Source of the DNA: Streptomyces triculaminicus
GTDB taxonomy: Bacteria; Actinomycetota; Actinomycetes; Streptomycetales; Streptomycetaceae
Length of the DNA: 64,000 bases
Assembly: GCF_017349075.1 (NCBI RefSeq)
Contig: NZ_JAFMOF010000002.1
Span: 1,550,001 to 1,614,000 of the forward strand
Direction: 5' to 3'
Made by a program: the position numbers and the translations under genes. Of the stretch, positions 44,401 through 53,234 are shown in pieces (within the stretch, counting starts at the first letter, position 1; each line of letters begins with the position of its first letter). The notes beneath the pieces are model-generated. The model was not told the origin of the DNA, made no database searches, and saw only the letters and a list, made by a program, of their open reading frames with translations.

Positions 44401-47400
44401 TGGGCATCGCGAGTACCGTCGCGCGCACGCTCGGCCTGCACCTGAGCGAGACCGGCGTCGACGAGCCCGTTCCGCAGTCGCCCGGCAGCGACTACGCCCT
44501 GCCCATCCCCGTCCTCGCGCCGCTCGTGGCGACCATCATCGACCTCGTCCAGACCGTGAGGTCCGCCAAGCAGGAGGCCCGCTCCGCCTTCTCGCTGCGC
44601 GGACTGCAGGTGACCCTCGGCAGCGTCGAGTTCACGGGCATCGCCTACGGCTCCGGGATCACCGCGCACTCGGCGCGCATCGACGACGTCCTGCTCGGGG
44701 TCGGGCTCAACCGTCCCGCCTACCTGCGCTCGTTGCAGGAGGTGTTGCGGCGCCGGCTCGCCCGCGCGGTCGAGCGCGGAGCCGATGCCGCGACACGCGG
44801 CGCGCTCGAGCGGCGGATCGCGCAGACACAAGCGGAGCTCGAATCGCTCAAGGGGCGGGAGAGCCGGCTGGCCGAGCTGCGGCGCCGATACGTGCGCGAC
44901 CCGGGCGCCGTCACCGAGGCGGAGCGCCGCGAGGCGGCGGCCCTCGAACGCGAGATGACCGGTGGCGCGGTCCTCGACGTCGGACGCGTCGCACTCGAAG
45001 GCCTGGACGGTGACGTCCAGGCCAAGGACATCAAACTCACCGGTGTGACGGGTGAGGTGTCCGCGCCGGTCTTCGGCCCGGACACGGCCCCTCTGTCGTC
45101 GGTGTTCGTCACCGACCCCGAGCGGATCGCGGAATTCCGCCGGCGCGCCGGCCGCACCCCGCCCACGGGCACGGTGGCACCCGCCGTACTGCCCCTCCGC
45201 GCCGAGGAGTCCGTGACCACCGGCTTCTTCCAGCGCGGCGACATTCCGAGCGCGGCATCCCTGCGGAAGCAGCTGGACAGCCTGCCACCAGGCACACCCG
45301 AAGAGCGCAGGAAGCTGCTGCGCGCGCTCGTCGCGCAGGTCGAGGCGTACGAAGAGCTGCAGCGGCAGGCCCGCGAGCACGCGCTGAGCCCGGGGGACAG
45401 GAAGAAACTGGACGACGCCCGGGACGAGCTGCAGCGTCTCTTCGGCTTCCGGGCGGCCCGGGTACGAGCCCAGGGCGTGGGCGCCGACCTGGTGATCGGA
45501 CCCGCGCTGACCCGTGTGGAACGGGGCGAGATCGTCGCGGAATCCTTCACCGCGACCGATGTCGCCTACGGAGGCTTCTTCACGGCGAAGGAGATCACCG
45601 GCGGGGGAGTCGGCGCCGCGTGGACGGACAGGCCCGGCGACCGGGTCGGCGGGCCCGAACGGCAGAACCTCACCTTCCACGCGGACCGGCTCAAGGCGTC
45701 CGGGGCGGTCGTCGACTGGGCGGGCAACCGGGCCGACGAGGTCGGCGTCAGCGGCCTGGCCGGCGAGCTGCAAGTGGTGCGCGCGACGCCCGGCGGCCCG
45801 GCCGTGACGCTGCGGATCCCGAACCTGACGGTGGCGTCCGCCACGGTGTCGGGCCTCGACTACCGCAACAACGCCGTCTGGCTGCACTCCACCGGCACCA
45901 CCCGCATCACCGGGGTCGCACTCACCGCCGAACTCCACCGCACCGCCGGCACGGACGGCCCCGGCTGGATCGTCCGCGTCCCCCACCTGCGCCTGGACCG
46001 GGTCAGCGCCGACCGGCTCCTCCTCGAACGGAACGCGCCCGGAACCCCGTTCCGCGCCGAGATCACCTCCGGATCACTGCTCAACATCGACGTCCAGGAC
46101 TACGTCTTCCGCCTGGGCACCGCGCAGGCCGACGACCGGCTGCCGCGCCGATTCGAGATCGGCGGCCTCGACCAGCTCCGCTTCGACGTGGCGCTCGGCG
46201 CGCTCGGCGGCGGGTCGGGTGTCCTGTCCAGCGTCACCGCGACGGGACGACCACAGCTGACCGGCACCCTCGTCGTCCGGGCAGGGTCGGACGCCGAGCA
46301 GGGCGGTGAGCAGATCGACCTCGCCGGACTGCAGCTGACCCAGGGCGTGCTCAGCACCAAGAGCGGCCGCGTCCAGATCAAACGGCTCACCGTCGGCGCC
46401 TCCGTGCACCACTCCGGCGACGTATGGACCGTACGCGAGCTGAAGGTGCCCGAACTGCGGGTGGAGAAGCTGCGTTGGCGGACCGCCGACGCGGCCGAGA
46501 TCACCTCGCAGGGTCCCGCCGCACTGACCGGACTGTACGCCGTCGGCTCCCTGACCGCGCCCCCCGGGCAGCCCGTACGGGTGCACGTCGACCACCTCGG
46601 CGTCGCCGCCGTCACCGCCGAGCACCTGCGCTACCAGCAGGGCTCCCTCATCCTCGAACTGGGACGACCCGACGCTCCCCGGCGAACGGGACATCCGCCG
46701 CTGGAGATCCGCGACATCCGGTTGCTCGACCTGGACTGGACGTCGACGCGAGGCATCGGCAAAGGAACCCTGGACGTCGGCTCGGCGGCGGTCGAGTTCC
46801 ACGGACAGGTCACCGACCACCTGCGGTTCGGGGCGACCGTCGAGGCCACCACGATCCACGCCGACTTCACCTCCGGCGGGCACGTGGTCCTGCGCGCCCG
46901 GGGAACGGCCGACGCCGACGTGGCCTGGGAGGAACCCGGCCCGCCCGGCGCCCCGACACCCAAGCAGGAGGCCCAGGCCCACGTCAGGATCGCCGGACTG
47001 GACACCGGCGTCGTCGCCATCGGCCCCGACGGTATCGAATTCGGTCCCGGCACCGAACCGGGCCTGCAGATCGCCGACATCACCGTCGACCGGATCCACT
47101 ACGCCTCGCCCGGCCTGCGCATCGACAGCATCGGCGGAGGCCGCGGCGTCGTCCTGCGCCGACCGCACGCCAAGTTCCGCGTGGAACTGCGCAACGCCGC
47201 CGAACGCAAGGCAGCCGGCCGCGACGCCTCACCGATCCGCCGGATCCTGCTCAGAGAGCTCGGCATCGACGTCATCGAGATCGACGGGCTCAAGGTCACC
47301 CTGCCGACCCTGCTGCCTCCCGACCCGGCGGGAGCCGGCCGCCCGGTGGAGTTGTGGCTGGCCCCCGGGGAGACCGGATTGCTGCGCGGCACGAGCCTGG

Positions 47401-48800
47401 TGCTGCCGCCCGAGGGAGCGGCCATCGTCGCCCCCACCGCACCCGGCGGCGGCTGGACCATCCCCGAACTGCACCTGCAGGTCACCGGGGACACCGGCCC
47501 AGGAGCCGCCGGCGGCACCTCGGACGCGCTGCTGCTGCCCAAGTTGCGCGCCAGGATCGCGGGCATCCTCCCCGACGCCACCGCACGGGTGGCCGTCGAG
47601 CGCATCGACGTCGACCACCTCAGCGGCGGGGGAGTGGTCGTCGACCTGCGCCACCCCAGCATCACCGCGCTCGAGGCCGTCTTCCCCAGAACCCCACAGC
47701 ACCGGCTGCGTCTCGTCGGCCTCGGCCCCGGGCAGCCGCCCGAGGCGGGCGGAGTGCGCGCCGACCGAGCCCGGTTCGACAGCCGCACCAACCAGGTCAC
47801 GATCACCGAGCTCGGCCTCAAGGGACTCTCCTACAAGAACGCGGACGCCGGCCTGGAGGTCACCGTCGACAGCGCCAGGGTGCCCGGCGAAATCCGTGAC
47901 GACCTCCGGACAGGATCAAAGGACCCCGTCCGCGAGCTCATCGTCGACGGGGCCTCCTTCCGCCTGGACCTGTCCCAGCAACCGGCCGGACCGCCCGCGG
48001 CCAAACCGTGGACGGAGCTGCTGACCCGCCTCGGCCCCTACCGCCAGGTCTTCGACTCGCTGCAGGCGACCATCCAATTGACGATCCACCAGACGGCCAC
48101 CGGCTGGTTCCGCACCGACACCAGCGTCAACCTGAACATCACCGACGGGCGCCTCGACTACTCCGAGATCCAACAGCAGATCATCGGTGGCTACCAGGCG
48201 CTCGTACACTTCGACCTCCCCCTCGGCAAGTCCGAACTGGACCTCTCGCTGAGCATCCCGACCCCGGACGGTATGCAGGACCTGCCGGTGGCGGTCTGGC
48301 ACCTGGACCGCGACGAACTCCGCCAGGCCGACACCGCACGCCAGATCCGCCTGTGGCGCCTGCTCGACCCCGAAGGAGAGCTGCGTACCCGCCTCGAGGC
48401 CCCTTCCAAGCCCGGCGCCGCCCCCAGCCCCGTCGAACTGCGCGACATCGTCCTGGACCTCGCCGCCCGCAGCGGCCGCCCCATCCCCATCGACCTCGCC
48501 GAAGCCAGCCGCGGCAAGATCACCGGCAAGGTGATCCTGGCACCCGACGCGCTCAGCAGCCTCCGCCTGACCGGCGCACTGCCCGGCGGCCTGGTACAGG
48601 ACCAGGCCGGCCTGGCCCAGGCGAAGATCGAGACGACGGAGGTCCACCTACCCGGAGGCCCCGAGGTGCGCAGCGGCGAGATCGTGATCACCGGCCTGCG
48701 CGACCTGAACGTCACCCTGAGCCCGAGCTGGGAACCCAGGCTCCTCAGCGGCCGCATCGACCGTGCCGTCGCCCGCGGCATCACCTGGAGGCGACCGTGA
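41472..48800 (+). CDS. 2442-residue giant protein: eCIS-core (DUF4157) HEXXH domain plus beta-repeat tail
   Basis: Residues about 65-150 form an eCIS-core/DUF4157-like metalloprotease region; ALLAHEAAHLAQ gives HEAAH at 127-131. Residues about 200-880 are helical, with paired blocks such as LLSYGFFHGLFGLGGISGGE and LIGRNFWHQLPIIGGFLSPW. From about 895 the sequence turns beta-rich (LTLLYDPPTGVLTFSLP). Coiled stretches interrupt at about 1093-1141 and 1263-1326, then to the end comes a repeating pattern like hxVPxLxVxxVxAxxLxY (for example VRVPHLRLDRVSADRLLLE near 1500 and VHVDHLGVAAVTAEHLRYQ near 1702), reminiscent of AsmA/TamB-type beta-taco proteins. No signal peptide. The ATG overlaps the previous stop. 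It may be cargo, a lumen protein or a structural element; see findings. Confidence 0.8.
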   Translation: MSGPAKRTTNRPGNAAAPHTSLAPRRNRLAPERGASLAQDRRRPRARAHPRIVDADSTRADRTAHLLARLAGQLGFRISEAKIVVDEEAARRTAPRGARGLMADGVIWLHPDRYDPATAAGRALLAHEAAHLAQRGARRHLAPVATLTDAEAEAARAAVDFAEGRELTAASAALPDGAAAADTGAQVLDTYAREITVIRAQLRGGWLTGIDDADVSYVLLVLDQYPFATATAIARAVGTPYLARLPQHLIEGHRRRHQQSVTAWYGAMTADDKHRLDRHLFDGMNLDQAPPAERATIVEVLRELPGSTFAELLQGPARTQVLEIMQAPALDEAQGERRRKARAAEEPERLEGRPGPGGDERLRQIASGVRDRMRGSGRQAVHAALDLLSALLPGPADGERAPTDRPSAPGLSEVVEQLEPGGIVDRLIEGLPERERSEGDPYGAVLLEVIRHRPVAANLARLRELLSYGFFHGLFGLGGISGGEAWLAYQIVRRLPPADQERWRRLDNGLWFRRLEDHVPEERRGAYEGVVVERDPDGRLADVASRISGALADDAGRAAWDGVLAATREGIDEARAPGLLVRINGAGERIPEARRDEVRRAVVLRLDQLGLLSRILVALPDRFLFDIDNLTLVRRIAALRDPEHIRRQVHDLIGRNFWHQLPIIGGFLSPWSVSAHEAFIAFQLVRLLPETDRRELEASGHWGAMADAMTVEMRQASGVHLFADKHGQERDRIQERLRDDRLWTGSRAAELRTLVRLAIELGLRRFVFDRSRETRAFEKPELLPMVEAFTLYADPRRTHYEAERLPLDEAPQDLGGVIRRVGGWLWVKLRALSALGRSLRAGEHGVGVKELDLGAVQELLGGSLGPAVLAGPQEKTGGPGPTAVGATVPTAGAGNQLTLLYDPPTGVLTFSLPRLEVASVNQLSSGIALRSNRIVLSGLSGAATFPPSRGDRPNAVRLTLSQAEITDLLVTGDDLLVGIASTVARTLGLHLSETGVDEPVPQSPGSDYALPIPVLAPLVATIIDLVQTVRSAKQEARSAFSLRGLQVTLGSVEFTGIAYGSGITAHSARIDDVLLGVGLNRPAYLRSLQEVLRRRLARAVERGADAATRGALERRIAQTQAELESLKGRESRLAELRRRYVRDPGAVTEAERREAAALEREMTGGAVLDVGRVALEGLDGDVQAKDIKLTGVTGEVSAPVFGPDTAPLSSVFVTDPERIAEFRRRAGRTPPTGTVAPAVLPLRAEESVTTGFFQRGDIPSAASLRKQLDSLPPGTPEERRKLLRALVAQVEAYEELQRQAREHALSPGDRKKLDDARDELQRLFGFRAARVRAQGVGADLVIGPALTRVERGEIVAESFTATDVAYGGFFTAKEITGGGVGAAWTDRPGDRVGGPERQNLTFHADRLKASGAVVDWAGNRADEVGVSGLAGELQVVRATPGGPAVTLRIPNLTVASATVSGLDYRNNAVWLHSTGTTRITGVALTAELHRTAGTDGPGWIVRVPHLRLDRVSADRLLLERNAPGTPFRAEITSGSLLNIDVQDYVFRLGTAQADDRLPRRFEIGGLDQLRFDVALGALGGGSGVLSSVTATGRPQLTGTLVVRAGSDAEQGGEQIDLAGLQLTQGVLSTKSGRVQIKRLTVGASVHHSGDVWTVRELKVPELRVEKLRWRTADAAEITSQGPAALTGLYAVGSLTAPPGQPVRVHVDHLGVAAVTAEHLRYQQGSLILELGRPDAPRRTGHPPLEIRDIRLLDLDWTSTRGIGKGTLDVGSAAVEFHGQVTDHLRFGATVEATTIHADFTSGGHVVLRARGTADADVAWEEPGPPGAPTPKQEAQAHVRIAGLDTGVVAIGPDGIEFGPGTEPGLQIADITVDRIHYASPGLRIDSIGGGRGVVLRRPHAKFRVELRNAAERKAAGRDASPIRRILLRELGIDVIEIDGLKVTLPTLLPPDPAGAGRPVELWLAPGETGLLRGTSLVLPPEGAAIVAPTAPGGGWTIPELHLQVTGDTGPGAAGGTSDALLLPKLRARIAGILPDATARVAVERIDVDHLSGGGVVVDLRHPSITALEAVFPRTPQHRLRLVGLGPGQPPEAGGVRADRARFDSRTNQVTITELGLKGLSYKNADAGLEVTVDSARVPGEIRDDLRTGSKDPVRELIVDGASFRLDLSQQPAGPPAAKPWTELLTRLGPYRQVFDSLQATIQLTIHQTATGWFRTDTSVNLNITDGRLDYSEIQQQIIGGYQALVHFDLPLGKSELDLSLSIPTPDGMQDLPVAVWHLDRDELRQADTARQIRLWRLLDPEGELRTRLEAPSKPGAAPSPVELRDIVLDLAARSGRPIPIDLAEASRGKITGKVILAPDALSSLRLTGALPGGLVQDQAGLAQAKIETTEVHLPGGPEVRSGEIVITGLRDLNVTLSPSWEPRLLSGRIDRAVARGITWRRP

Positions 48801-50204
48801 CCCCGTACGCCCGCATGCCCCGCGACCTGCCCCACCGCACCGACAAGGGTCCGGCACCGCGCTGGCGGCGTGCCGAGCGCGAGGCCGACAAGACGGCCAA
48901 GGCCGCATTGCACACCACCAGCCCCCTTGGGCACACACCGACTGGAGAGGTGCCCCTCTCGGACGGCCCGCACCACCACCCCGGCGTCGGACGGCCGCTC
49001 GACGACGACCGGCGGCTGTTCTTCGAGCGGCGGCTCGGTGCCGACCTGAGCCGGGTGCGCGTCCACGACGACGCCGCCGCGGCCCACGCCGCGGACGAGG
49101 AACAGGCCCACGGCTACACCGTCGGCGACCACGTGGTGCTCGCCGCCGACGCCGACCACGACGTGCTCGCCCACGAGCTGGTCCACGTCCTGCAACAGCG
49201 CCGGGCAGGACGCACCGCCCTGCAACGCCAGGAGCGCCAACCGACCGAGACCAAGCACCTCGGACCACCGACCACGCCCTTCGACATCGTCCGCACCCGC
49301 CCGACCGCCGAGCACGCGCGCGTGCTCTTCCAGCACGACTCGCTCTCGCTCAGCGGCTTGGACCTGAAGGCTCTGCAGGTCGCTCTTGAGGGCAACCGAC
49401 CGCTCCAGGCCGACATCGACGGTTATGCCAGCCGCGAGGGCGCCGCCGACCACAACCTCAACCTCTCCGCACACCGCGCGGCCGTGGTCGCAGCCGCGCT
49501 CACCCCTCTGCTGCCCGAGGGATCGGTCGTACGCCTGCACGCTCACGGGGCGACCGAGGAATTCGGCGCCGACTCCGCCGCCAACCGCAGAGCCGGCATC
49601 CGGCTGACCGAGCTGCCCGAGCCCGCCGCCCCGCCGTCCGCCCCGCCTCTGGGCACCCGCCCCCGCCTCGTACCCCACCTGGAACTGAAGCCGCCCGCCG
49701 GCCTTCCCCTGCCGCCGGGCACGCTGCCCCCGGTGCCCGACGTGCAGTTGCGCCCACCCCACCTGCCCGGGCGGGAGGCGCCTCGCGACCCCCTGCCCGA
49801 CCTGAAGACCCCGGCGCCGGGCCCCTCGGTGCTCAAGCCCGACGCGCCCGCGCCCTCCGCAGCCGTTCTCGCCGACCCGCCCGATCGTCGACTGGCCCGC
49901 CCTGCGCCAGGTGTTCACCGAGCACGGCGCCGGGTCCATCGACGCCCGCACCGGCGCGGCCGCGGAATCCTTCGCTCTCCGCTGGTACCAGTTCTACCGC
50001 TCCAAGGGCGTCCCCGAGGAACAGGCCAGATGGCTGGCCAACCTCGGCACCCGCAAGGTCGTCGCCGATGGACTCAGCCGCGAGGGCAACACCGTCAAGG
50101 ACCGCAGCGACGAGGAACTGCGCCGCCAGGGCCTGCCCACACCGGTCGAAGGCAGCGTCGACCTGCTCGAGATCCTGCGTTGGCTCAAAAAGGAGCGACG
50201 ATGA
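48797..50204 (+). CDS. Second eCIS-core (DUF4157) HEXXH protein with OmpA-like domain, frameshifted near 49880
   Basis: Residues about 70-135 form the DUF4157 domain (LGADLSRVRVHDDAAAAHAA, LAHELVHVLQQ; HELVH at 126-130). Residues about 185-270 resemble an OmpA-type peptidoglycan-binding domain (LQADIDGYASREGAADHNLN, VVRLHAHGATEEFGADSAAN). A proline-rich linker follows. Near 49880 coding moves one base on, where the next frame reads IVDWPALRQVFTEHGAGSID and ends WLKKERR at 50204. The total length is one base over a multiple of three. The unshifted frame would instead run on into the next gene. The GTG overlaps the giant gene's stop. It could be an effector, protease or wall-anchoring part. Confidence 0.75.
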
Positions 50205-50857
50205 GCCCCCAGAGCTCCCCGCGCACCGTCCGCGGCGGCCTCGTCCTCCTCGACGCCACCAGCAACGCCGTACGCCGGGTGATCAGCCTCCAGTACAACC
50301 CGGACACCGTCACCCGCACCTTCCAGATCCGCGGCGCCGGCGGGGACGCCGGGGCCCGCGCGGAGGCACTGCGCCTGACCGGACCGCCCCAGCAGAGCAT
50401 CACGCTCGACGCGGAGTTCGACGCCACCGACCAGCTGGAGTTCCCCGAGGCCCACCCCACGGTGGTGGAGGTCGGGCTGCGTGCCCAGCTCGCGGTCCTG
50501 GAGACCATGGTCTATCCCTCCGCCGACGCCCTCCGCGGATCCGCCGCGCTGGCCGCCGCCGGGGCGCTGGAGATCGCTCCCACCCCGGCGCCGCTGACCC
50601 TCTTCGTGTGGTCCAAGGACCACATCACGCCGGTGCGCATCACGGAGTTCTCCATCACCGAGGAGAGCTTCGACGCCCGGCTCAACCCCACCCGGGCCAA
50701 GGTCCACCTCGGTATGCGCGTCTCCACCGTCAACGACGTCGGAACCGCCAGCGGGGCGGGCAGCCTGGCCATGACCCATCACCAGCGGCTCGAACAGCTC
50801 GCGGCCCGGCAGGCCCCCGCCGGCATCGACACGCTGGGGATCGGAGCCCTGCCATGA
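50201..50857 (+). CDS. eCIS tube-adaptor protein (Pvc7 N-terminal-like)
   Basis: 218 residues. GGLVLLDATSNAVRRVISLQ followed by YNPDTVTRTFQIR and a beta-rich body (LTLFVWSKDHITPVRITEFS, ITEESFDARLNPTRAKVHL) match the 'contractile injection system tube protein, N-terminal domain' of Pvc7/Afp7. In PVC this part bridges the inner tube to the baseplate hub. Here it is a separate gene from the LysM part, which follows. The ATG overlaps the stop of the previous gene and its own stop overlaps the LysM start (ATGA). Confidence 0.8.
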   Translation: MSPQSSPRTVRGGLVLLDATSNAVRRVISLQYNPDTVTRTFQIRGAGGDAGARAEALRLTGPPQQSITLDAEFDATDQLEFPEAHPTVVEVGLRAQLAVLETMVYPSADALRGSAALAAAGALEIAPTPAPLTLFVWSKDHITPVRITEFSITEESFDARLNPTRAKVHLGMRVSTVNDVGTASGAGSLAMTHHQRLEQLAARQAPAGIDTLGIGALP

Positions 50858-51219
50858 GCATCGACCCCACCGCCTTCCTCGCCTCCGTCACCGCCGCCCC
50901 GCCGGTCCACCACGCGCCCAACAGCCGCTACCGCGACATCCCCACCGCCGAGCTGACCAACCCCGACGGCACCTCCACCGTGCACCTGCGGCGTCGATTC
51001 GTTCCCGAGCCCGACCTTCTCGCCACCGTGGGCCGGGTCCGCGTCCGCGACGGCGACCGGATCGACACCCTGGCGGCGGAGGTCTTCGGCGACCCCACGC
51101 TCTTCTGGCGGCTCGCCGACACCGGCCTGGAACCGCGCCCCGCCGCGCTGACGGCCGAGCCCGGCCGCGTCCTGCGGGTGACCGCCGCCGAGGGCATCCC
51201 CGGAGGCGGCGGTGCTTAA
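50854..51219 (+). CDS. LysM-containing baseplate protein (Pvc7 C-terminal-like)
   Basis: 121 residues. The central RYRDIPTAELTNPDGTSTVH and RRFVPEP are typical linker segments, and VRVRDGDRIDTLAAEVFGDP with LFWRLADTG is a LysM-like module as used in baseplate proteins of eCIS and phages. It probably makes the hub-facing end of the tube adaptor. It overlaps the previous gene by four bases and the hub gene by eight. Confidence 0.75.
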   Translation: MSIDPTAFLASVTAAPPVHHAPNSRYRDIPTAELTNPDGTSTVHLRRRFVPEPDLLATVGRVRVRDGDRIDTLAAEVFGDPTLFWRLADTGLEPRPAALTAEPGRVLRVTAAEGIPGGGGA

Positions 51220-52384
51220 GGGGATCACCTTCAGCCTGCTCATCGGGGCCGTCCGCGTGGAACCGGTGCCCGCCGAAGTCGCGGACGCCCTGCTGGAGGC
51301 ACAGGTCAGCGTGACCGCCGGCCAGCGCAGCGGCTTCCAGCTGAAGTTCGCCCTGGCCAAGGACGGCGTCCTCGACCGCCGGCTGCTGCCCGGCCGCAGC
51401 CTCGACCCGCCGAACCGGGTCATCCTCGTCGTGCACGTCGACGGCGTGCCGACGGTCCTGATGGACGGCGTGATCACCCGCCACGACGTGGTGCCCTCCA
51501 ACGACGCGGGACAGTCCACGCTCACCCTCACCGGCGTGGACGTGACCCAGATGATGGACCTCGTCGACATGTCATGGCTGCCCCTGCCCGCCATGCCGCC
51601 CGAGCTGTGCGTGGGGTTCATCGTCGCCAAGTACGCGATGTACGGGATCGTCCCGCGCATCGTGCCCAGCCTCCTGCTGCTCGTCCCCAACCCGCTCCAG
51701 CAGATCCCCAACCAGCAGGGAACCGACTACGAGTACGTCACGAAGCTGGCCGACGACGCCGGCTACGTCTTCTACGTCGAACCCGGACCGCGCCCCGGCC
51801 AGAACCTCGCCTACTGGGGCCCCGAGATCCGCGCCGGCCAGGTCCAGCCCGCGCTGAGCGTGAACATGGACGCCGCCACCAACGTGGAATCCCTGTCCTT
51901 CTCCTTCGACGGCATCTCCAAGTCGGTGCCCGTCGTGCTCGGACACCTGCCGCACGCGCACCTGACCATCCCCGTGCCCGTACCGGACATCACCCCGCTC
52001 AACCCGCCGCTCGGGCGCAAGATCCCGCTCCCCCTGACGATCAAGCCGATCAACGCCGGGCGCAAGGCGTCGGCATCCGAGCAGACCCACGAGCGCGACG
52101 ACGCCACCGCCAAGTACGACATCGTGCAGACCACCGCACGGGCGCTGGCCCGGGCCGCCCAGTCCGCGAACGTCGTCTCCGCCTCCGGGTCGCTGGACGT
52201 CCTGCGCTACGGCCGGCTCCTCGAAGCCCGCCGACTGGTGGGAGTACGGGGCGCCGGGCCCGCGTACGACGGCGAGTACTACGTCAAGAGCGTCACCAGC
52301 ACGCTCAAGCCCGGCGAGTTCAAGCAACGGTTCAGCCTGAGCCGCAACGCCCAGGTGGCCATCTCGGGAGCAGTCAGTCCATGA
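51212..52384 (+). CDS. Baseplate hub protein (gp27/VgrG N-terminal-like)
   Basis: 390 residues. Conserved elements are the beta-barrel start ITFSLLIGAVRVEPVPAEVA, a central region (ADDAGYVFYVEPGPRPGQNL) and a C-terminal barrel (DVLRYGRLLEARRLVGVRGA, YVKSVTSTLKPGEFKQRFSL), as in phage late control D/gp27. It forms the hub trimer on which the spike sits. The GTG at 51212 lies inside the previous gene's last codons, and the stop overlaps the next ATG. Confidence 0.85.
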   Translation: MLKGITFSLLIGAVRVEPVPAEVADALLEAQVSVTAGQRSGFQLKFALAKDGVLDRRLLPGRSLDPPNRVILVVHVDGVPTVLMDGVITRHDVVPSNDAGQSTLTLTGVDVTQMMDLVDMSWLPLPAMPPELCVGFIVAKYAMYGIVPRIVPSLLLLVPNPLQQIPNQQGTDYEYVTKLADDAGYVFYVEPGPRPGQNLAYWGPEIRAGQVQPALSVNMDAATNVESLSFSFDGISKSVPVVLGHLPHAHLTIPVPVPDITPLNPPLGRKIPLPLTIKPINAGRKASASEQTHERDDATAKYDIVQTTARALARAAQSANVVSASGSLDVLRYGRLLEARRLVGVRGAGPAYDGEYYVKSVTSTLKPGEFKQRFSLSRNAQVAISGAVSP

Positions 52385-52890
52385 GCAAACGCTATTTCGG
52401 CAAGTACCGCGGCACGGTCGTCAACGACATCGACCCCCTGAGGACCGGCCGGCTGCTGGTCCAGGTGCCCGACGTGACCGGCCCCGGCCCCTCGACCTGG
52501 GCCATGCCCTGCTTCCCCGCGACCGGCGCGCAGCACGGCACCTGGATGCTGCCCACCCGCGGCGCGGGAGTGTGGGTCGAGTACGAGCAGGGCGACTCGC
52601 ACTACCCGATCTGGGCCGGCTGCTGGTACGGCAGCGTCGCCGAAGTGCCCGCCATGGCCCTCGCCGCCCCGCCCGGTGTGCCGCACGTGGTGCTGCAGAC
52701 CGTCCGGCAGAACGCACTGGTCATCTCCGACGCCCCCGGACCCGCCGGCGGCATCCTCATCAAATCGGCGACCGGCGCCCTGATCTCCGTCAACGAACTG
52801 GGCATCACCCTCAGCAACGGCAAGGGAGCGGACATCACCATGACGGGCCGCACGGTCACCGTCAATCAGGGCGCCCTGGTGGTGACCTGA
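52381..52890 (+). CDS. Baseplate spike, OB-fold protein (gp5/GpV-like)
   Basis: 169 residues. KYRGTVVNDIDPLRTGRLLV and QVPDVTG form the OB fold, and TRGAGVWVEYEQGDSHYPIW is the strongly conserved gpV/gp5 motif, with WAGCWYGS following. The second half (VVLQTVRQNALVISDAPGPA, ISVNELGITLSNGKGADITM, TVTVNQGALVV) is the start of a beta-helical spike. It connects the hub to the PAAR tip. The ATG overlaps the hub stop. Confidence 0.9.
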   Translation: MSKRYFGKYRGTVVNDIDPLRTGRLLVQVPDVTGPGPSTWAMPCFPATGAQHGTWMLPTRGAGVWVEYEQGDSHYPIWAGCWYGSVAEVPAMALAAPPGVPHVVLQTVRQNALVISDAPGPAGGILIKSATGALISVNELGITLSNGKGADITMTGRTVTVNQGALVVT

Positions 52891-53234
52891 TGCCCGGCAC
52901 CCTCCTCCACACCGGCGCCTCCGTCTCCTGCCCGCACGGCGCCACCGCGCAGACCACCACGTCGAACACCAAGGTGTTCGTCGGCGGCGCCCCCGTCGCC
53001 ACCCTCACCGACACCACCACCGTGGCCGGATGCCCCTTCCAGGTACCGGTCGGCGCCGGCACCAAGCCCCAGCCGTGCGTGCGCGTCCAATGGCAGGCCC
53101 CGGCCACCCGCGTCCTGGTCGACGGGCGCCCGGCCCTGCTCAACACCAGCACGGGCCTGTGCCAGAGCGCCGAACAGATCCCCCAGGGACCACCGGTGAT
53201 CGCCTCGACCCAGACGAAGGTGACGGGACAGTGA
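52890..53234 (+). CDS. PAAR-like spike tip protein
   Basis: 114 residues. SVSCPHGATAQTTTSNTKVF, VGGAPVATLTDTTTVAGCPF and VLVDGRPALLNTSTGLCQSA show the cysteine-bearing PAAR/DUF4280-like repeats that form a sharp metal-binding cone. Cysteines and histidine near the start could bind the tip metal. It begins one base inside the spike gene's stop and overlaps gp25. Its function is to sharpen the spike and possibly carry effectors. Confidence 0.8.
   Translation: MPGTLLHTGASVSCPHGATAQTTTSNTKVFVGGAPVATLTDTTTVAGCPFQVPVGAGTKPQPCVRVQWQAPATRVLVDGRPALLNTSTGLCQSAEQIPQGPPVIASTQTKVTGQ

Noticed and set aside
42555..45986. An 1143-codon minus-strand frame inside the giant gene
   Set aside because: Composition is dominated by Gly, Val, Arg and Gln with no domain; it is the antisense shadow of the giant gene.
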